Shown here: piece after piece, positions 62,016-64,000 of the stretch
How the letters are laid out: the number at the start of each line of letters is the position of its first letter
Position numbering within the stretch: position 1 is the first letter of the stretch
Assembly: GCF_004804275.1 (NCBI RefSeq)
Contig: NZ_STGI01000003.1
Span: forward strand, 124,001-188,000
Direction: 5' to 3'
Length of the DNA: 64,000 nt
Origin: Herbaspirillum sp. ST 5-3
GTDB taxonomy: Bacteria; Pseudomonadota; Gammaproteobacteria; Burkholderiales; Burkholderiaceae_D
The notes under the pieces: model-generated
The model's input: the letters and a program-made list of their open reading frames with translations, nothing else
The model's database searches: none
What the model was told of the DNA's origin: nothing
Position numbers and translations under genes: made by a program

Positions 62016-63656
62016 ATGAAGACAATTGATAGAAAATCACTCCGTTATGTGCTGGCGGGCCTTGTTGCGCTCGCTGCCGGCACTTTGCTTGCGGCCTTGC
62101 TCAACTGGGTTGCAGCCACAACGATCGGCCCGATTGGTCTGGCCGCCATTGCATCTGCCGTGGCAGCCGTTGTCGCATTGGCAACTTGTCCGAATAACAC
62201 TCGCGGACTGGCGCAAGTGGTTGAACAGATCGGTCAGGAAGTCGACCACTTCATGATCGGCGCGGCTGAAACCTCCTACTTCGTCGACTTGATCAAGAAG
62301 CGCGTCGATACGGACTTGCAGACGACAGAAGATATCGTCGGCAAGGCAGACCAGACCGCGCAAACCACCGAACAGATCGCCGCCAACGCGCAGCGGGCAT
62401 CCAAGGTGGCGGCCGATGTGCGTAACGAAAGCGTTGCCGGGCGTGCCGAGGTCGACGAAGGACTGCGGCGCATCAATCATGCCCGTCAGGACGCGCAAAC
62501 TGCCTCGCAAATGATGAGCGTGTTGCAGGAGAAGGCACGTCGCATCCATGTGATAACCGAAGTGATCAACGAGATTGCTGCACGCACCAATCTGCTTGCC
62601 TTGAATGCAGCGATCGAGGCAGCGCGTGCCGGCGAGCATGGTCGCGGCTTTGCCGTCGTGGCCGGCGAAGTACGGCAACTGGCGCAACGCACCAAGTCCG
62701 CAACCGACGACATTGGCGTGATGGTGCGCGAGATCAATGAAGAGGCGGAGCGCGCCGCGGCTGGCATGACGGCCTTGACCGGCAAGGTGCTGGACGCCGC
62801 CCAGAATGTCGAGAAGGTCCACACTCTGCTCGGCAGCATCGAACGCTCGGCAGGGATGTCGGAAAACGAAGTCCTGCTGATTTCCGCCGCGTCGCGGGAA
62901 CATGTGGAAACCACCCAACTGATCGCGGATGCAATCTCGCACATCCGCGACGGCATGCTGGCGACCGAGGATGAGCTGCCGCGCGCCGCGAATTCCGCAA
63001 TGATGCTGTCGGAACGCGGCGAAGGACTTTTCGATGTGCTGTCGCACTCCCATGCGCGGACGGCGCATGACAACATACGGATCGCCGCGGAGCATGGCGC
63101 AAGCGAGGTCGGAAAGTTGTTTGAGGAGGCGATTGCAAGCGGCCAGATCAGCGAGATGGCGCTGTTCGATCGCACATACAGACCGATTCCGAACACCAAT
63201 CCGCTCAAGCATACGACTGCGTTCGATGCGTTTACCGACCGTGTGCTGCCAGCGATCCAGGAACGCATCCTTGAAGAGATGCCGCAATTGACTTATGCCG
63301 GGGCGGTGGATGATCATGGCTACTTCCCGACGCACAACAAGCGGTTCTCCAAGCCTCTGACCGGGGATTACGAAACCGACCTAGTGAACAACCGCACCAA
63401 GCGGATCTTCAATGACCGAACCGGAGCACGATGCGGCACAAGCACCAAACCGTTCATGCTGCAGACCTACAAGCGCGATACGGGCGAGGTGATGCATGAC
63501 TTGTCGGTGCCGATCTATGTGAACGGACGGCACTGGGGGGCCTTCCGTGTCGGTTATCGATCCACTGTTGCGCCGGAAACCGCGACCTTGAACAAGTTGA
63601 CGAAACAGGCGCCGGCACCGAGCAGCAAGAAGCGTGATCTCGTCACACATGGATAG
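62016..63656 (+). CDS. Methyl-accepting chemotaxis protein 4 with C-terminal sensor domain
   Basis: 546 residues from ATG 62016 (GGGAGG upstream; the frame is open to 61986). Two adjacent membrane helices at about 10-65 ([40 protein letters not shown]) have no periplasmic domain between them. The signalling domain comes next, with tip [44 protein letters not shown] (about 178-222). After it a separate domain (about 360-525) ends HWGAFRVGY, resembling a Cache/PAS-like sensor. No WEEF tail. The order is reversed relative to the other receptors, so sensing is probably cytoplasmic. Confidence 0.88.
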   Translation: MKTIDRKSLRYVLAGLVALAAGTLLAALLNWVAATTIGPIGLAAIASAVAAVVALATCPNNTRGLAQVVEQIGQEVDHFMIGAAETSYFVDLIKKRVDTDLQTTEDIVGKADQTAQTTEQIAANAQRASKVAADVRNESVAGRAEVDEGLRRINHARQDAQTASQMMSVLQEKARRIHVITEVINEIAARTNLLALNAAIEAARAGEHGRGFAVVAGEVRQLAQRTKSATDDIGVMVREINEEAERAAAGMTALTGKVLDAAQNVEKVHTLLGSIERSAGMSENEVLLISAASREHVETTQLIADAISHIRDGMLATEDELPRAANSAMMLSERGEGLFDVLSHSHARTAHDNIRIAAEHGASEVGKLFEEAIASGQISEMALFDRTYRPIPNTNPLKHTTAFDAFTDRVLPAIQERILEEMPQLTYAGAVDDHGYFPTHNKRFSKPLTGDYETDLVNNRTKRIFNDRTGARCGTSTKPFMLQTYKRDTGEVMHDLSVPIYVNGRHWGAFRVGYRSTVAPETATLNKLTKQAPAPSSKKRDLVTHG

Positions 63657-63661
63657 GTTTG

Positions 63662-64000
63662 ATGTCGATGCGGGCCGACAGTATTTTGAAATTGGACAAG
63701 ATCAATAGCGGAAAGATGCCTGGCGTGACAACTACGGTACGACCAAACAAGCCGGATACAGTCAAGGAGTTCGAGTTTACGACTCGCGACTTCAATCGGG
63801 TACGAGGCCTCATTTACAAGCGTGCCGGTATCGCGCTCGCGGACAGCAAGCACGAGATGGTGTACAGCCGCCTGGCCCGCCGCTTGCGCGCAACGGGCGT
63901 GCGCTCGTTCGAGCTCTATCTCGATACTCTGGAAAACAGGCCGGACAGCGAAGAATGGGAGGCGTTCACCAATGCGCTGACGACCAATCTGACATCGTTC
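63662..64000 (+). CDS. cheR: Chemotaxis methyltransferase CheR, truncated by window edge
   Basis: 113 codons to the right edge, frame open. After about 37 residues the N-terminal CheR helical domain is clear: FTTRDFNRVRGLIYKRAGIAL, then YSRLARRLRATG and FTNALTTNLTSF, the segment just before the SAM-binding domain. ATG at 63662 or 63668 starts it; it begins five bases after the preceding gene. CheR methylates the receptors encoded upstream. Confidence 0.93.
   Translation, partial: MSMRADSILKLDKINSGKMPGVTTTVRPNKPDTVKEFEFTTRDFNRVRGLIYKRAGIALADSKHEMVYSRLARRLRATGVRSFELYLDTLENRPDSEEWEAFTNALTTNLTSF

Noticed and set aside
62037-63335. 432-codon open frame on the - strand inside the fourth MCP gene
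   Set aside because: Antisense shadow of a well-supported receptor gene; no family likeness and His/Arg/Gly-rich composition.
1-64000. CRISPR array, complete insertion sequence or rRNA operon
   Set aside because: No regularly spaced repeats, no transposase gene with inverted ends and no rRNA-like sequence were seen while reading the window.

Overview
The window reads as the chromosome of a motile, Gram-negative betaproteobacterium of the Oxalobacteraceae type (Herminiimonas/Janthinobacterium-like). This rests on recognised protein families (FlhDC, betaproteobacterial CheA/CheW/MCP order, AioBA, Czc, ACR3) and on the moderately high G+C; no taxonomic search was possible. Genes are dense and most lie in long same-strand operons.

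Left part (1-8.1 kb, + strand): the 3' part of a molybdopterin oxidoreductase gene, a four-cluster ferredoxin subunit and an NrfD-type membrane anchor form a complex iron-sulfur molybdoenzyme. A TorD-like chaperone with an extra zinc-ribbon-like tail, a Crp/Fnr-type regulator, a very short TatA and MoaA follow, so regulation, export and cofactor synthesis travel with the enzyme. A small GspE-N-like protein, an Rrf2-type regulator and a nitroreductase come next. The substrate is not decided by what can be seen; sulfur oxyanions or arsenic (Arx/Arr type) are both possible.

Middle part (8.3-34.3 kb): an arsenic and phosphate island. On the - strand are an ATP-grasp-like protein, a thioredoxin-like protein with a DUF318/ArsP-type permease, ModABC molybdate uptake, a SigZ-like ECF sigma factor, and the operon arsR-arsC-arsD-arsA-acr3 ending in an unknown membrane protein. 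On the + strand are a second arsC with a Pho box, a broken pstS-like gene fused to remnants of a conjugative element, a 36-residue membrane peptide gene with an ArsR-like operator, and pstSCAB-phoU-phoB-phoR. Arsenite oxidase aioBA lies on the - strand. Together these genes oxidise arsenite outside the cytoplasm, reduce arsenate that leaks in through phosphate uptake, and export arsenite; ModABC and MoaA supply the molybdenum cofactor.

34.4-47.6 kb: metal resistance. This holds a czcICBA efflux system with a small periplasmic protein, a Met/His-rich secreted protein, a divergent cadR/cadA pair with a textbook MerR promoter, and a cytochrome c-FTR1 iron permease behind a Fur-like box. A short sequence resembling the 3' end of tRNA-Ser, followed by a terminator, may mark the right end of the island near 47.58 kb.

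47.6-64 kb: core motility and chemotaxis. Sigma-28-like promoters and a long leader precede flhDC. Then come a membrane-anchored methyltransferase, motAB, a short CheZ-like protein, cheY, cheA, cheW, three MCP genes with almost identical signalling domains, a fourth MCP with its sensor at the C-terminus, and the start of cheR running off the right edge.
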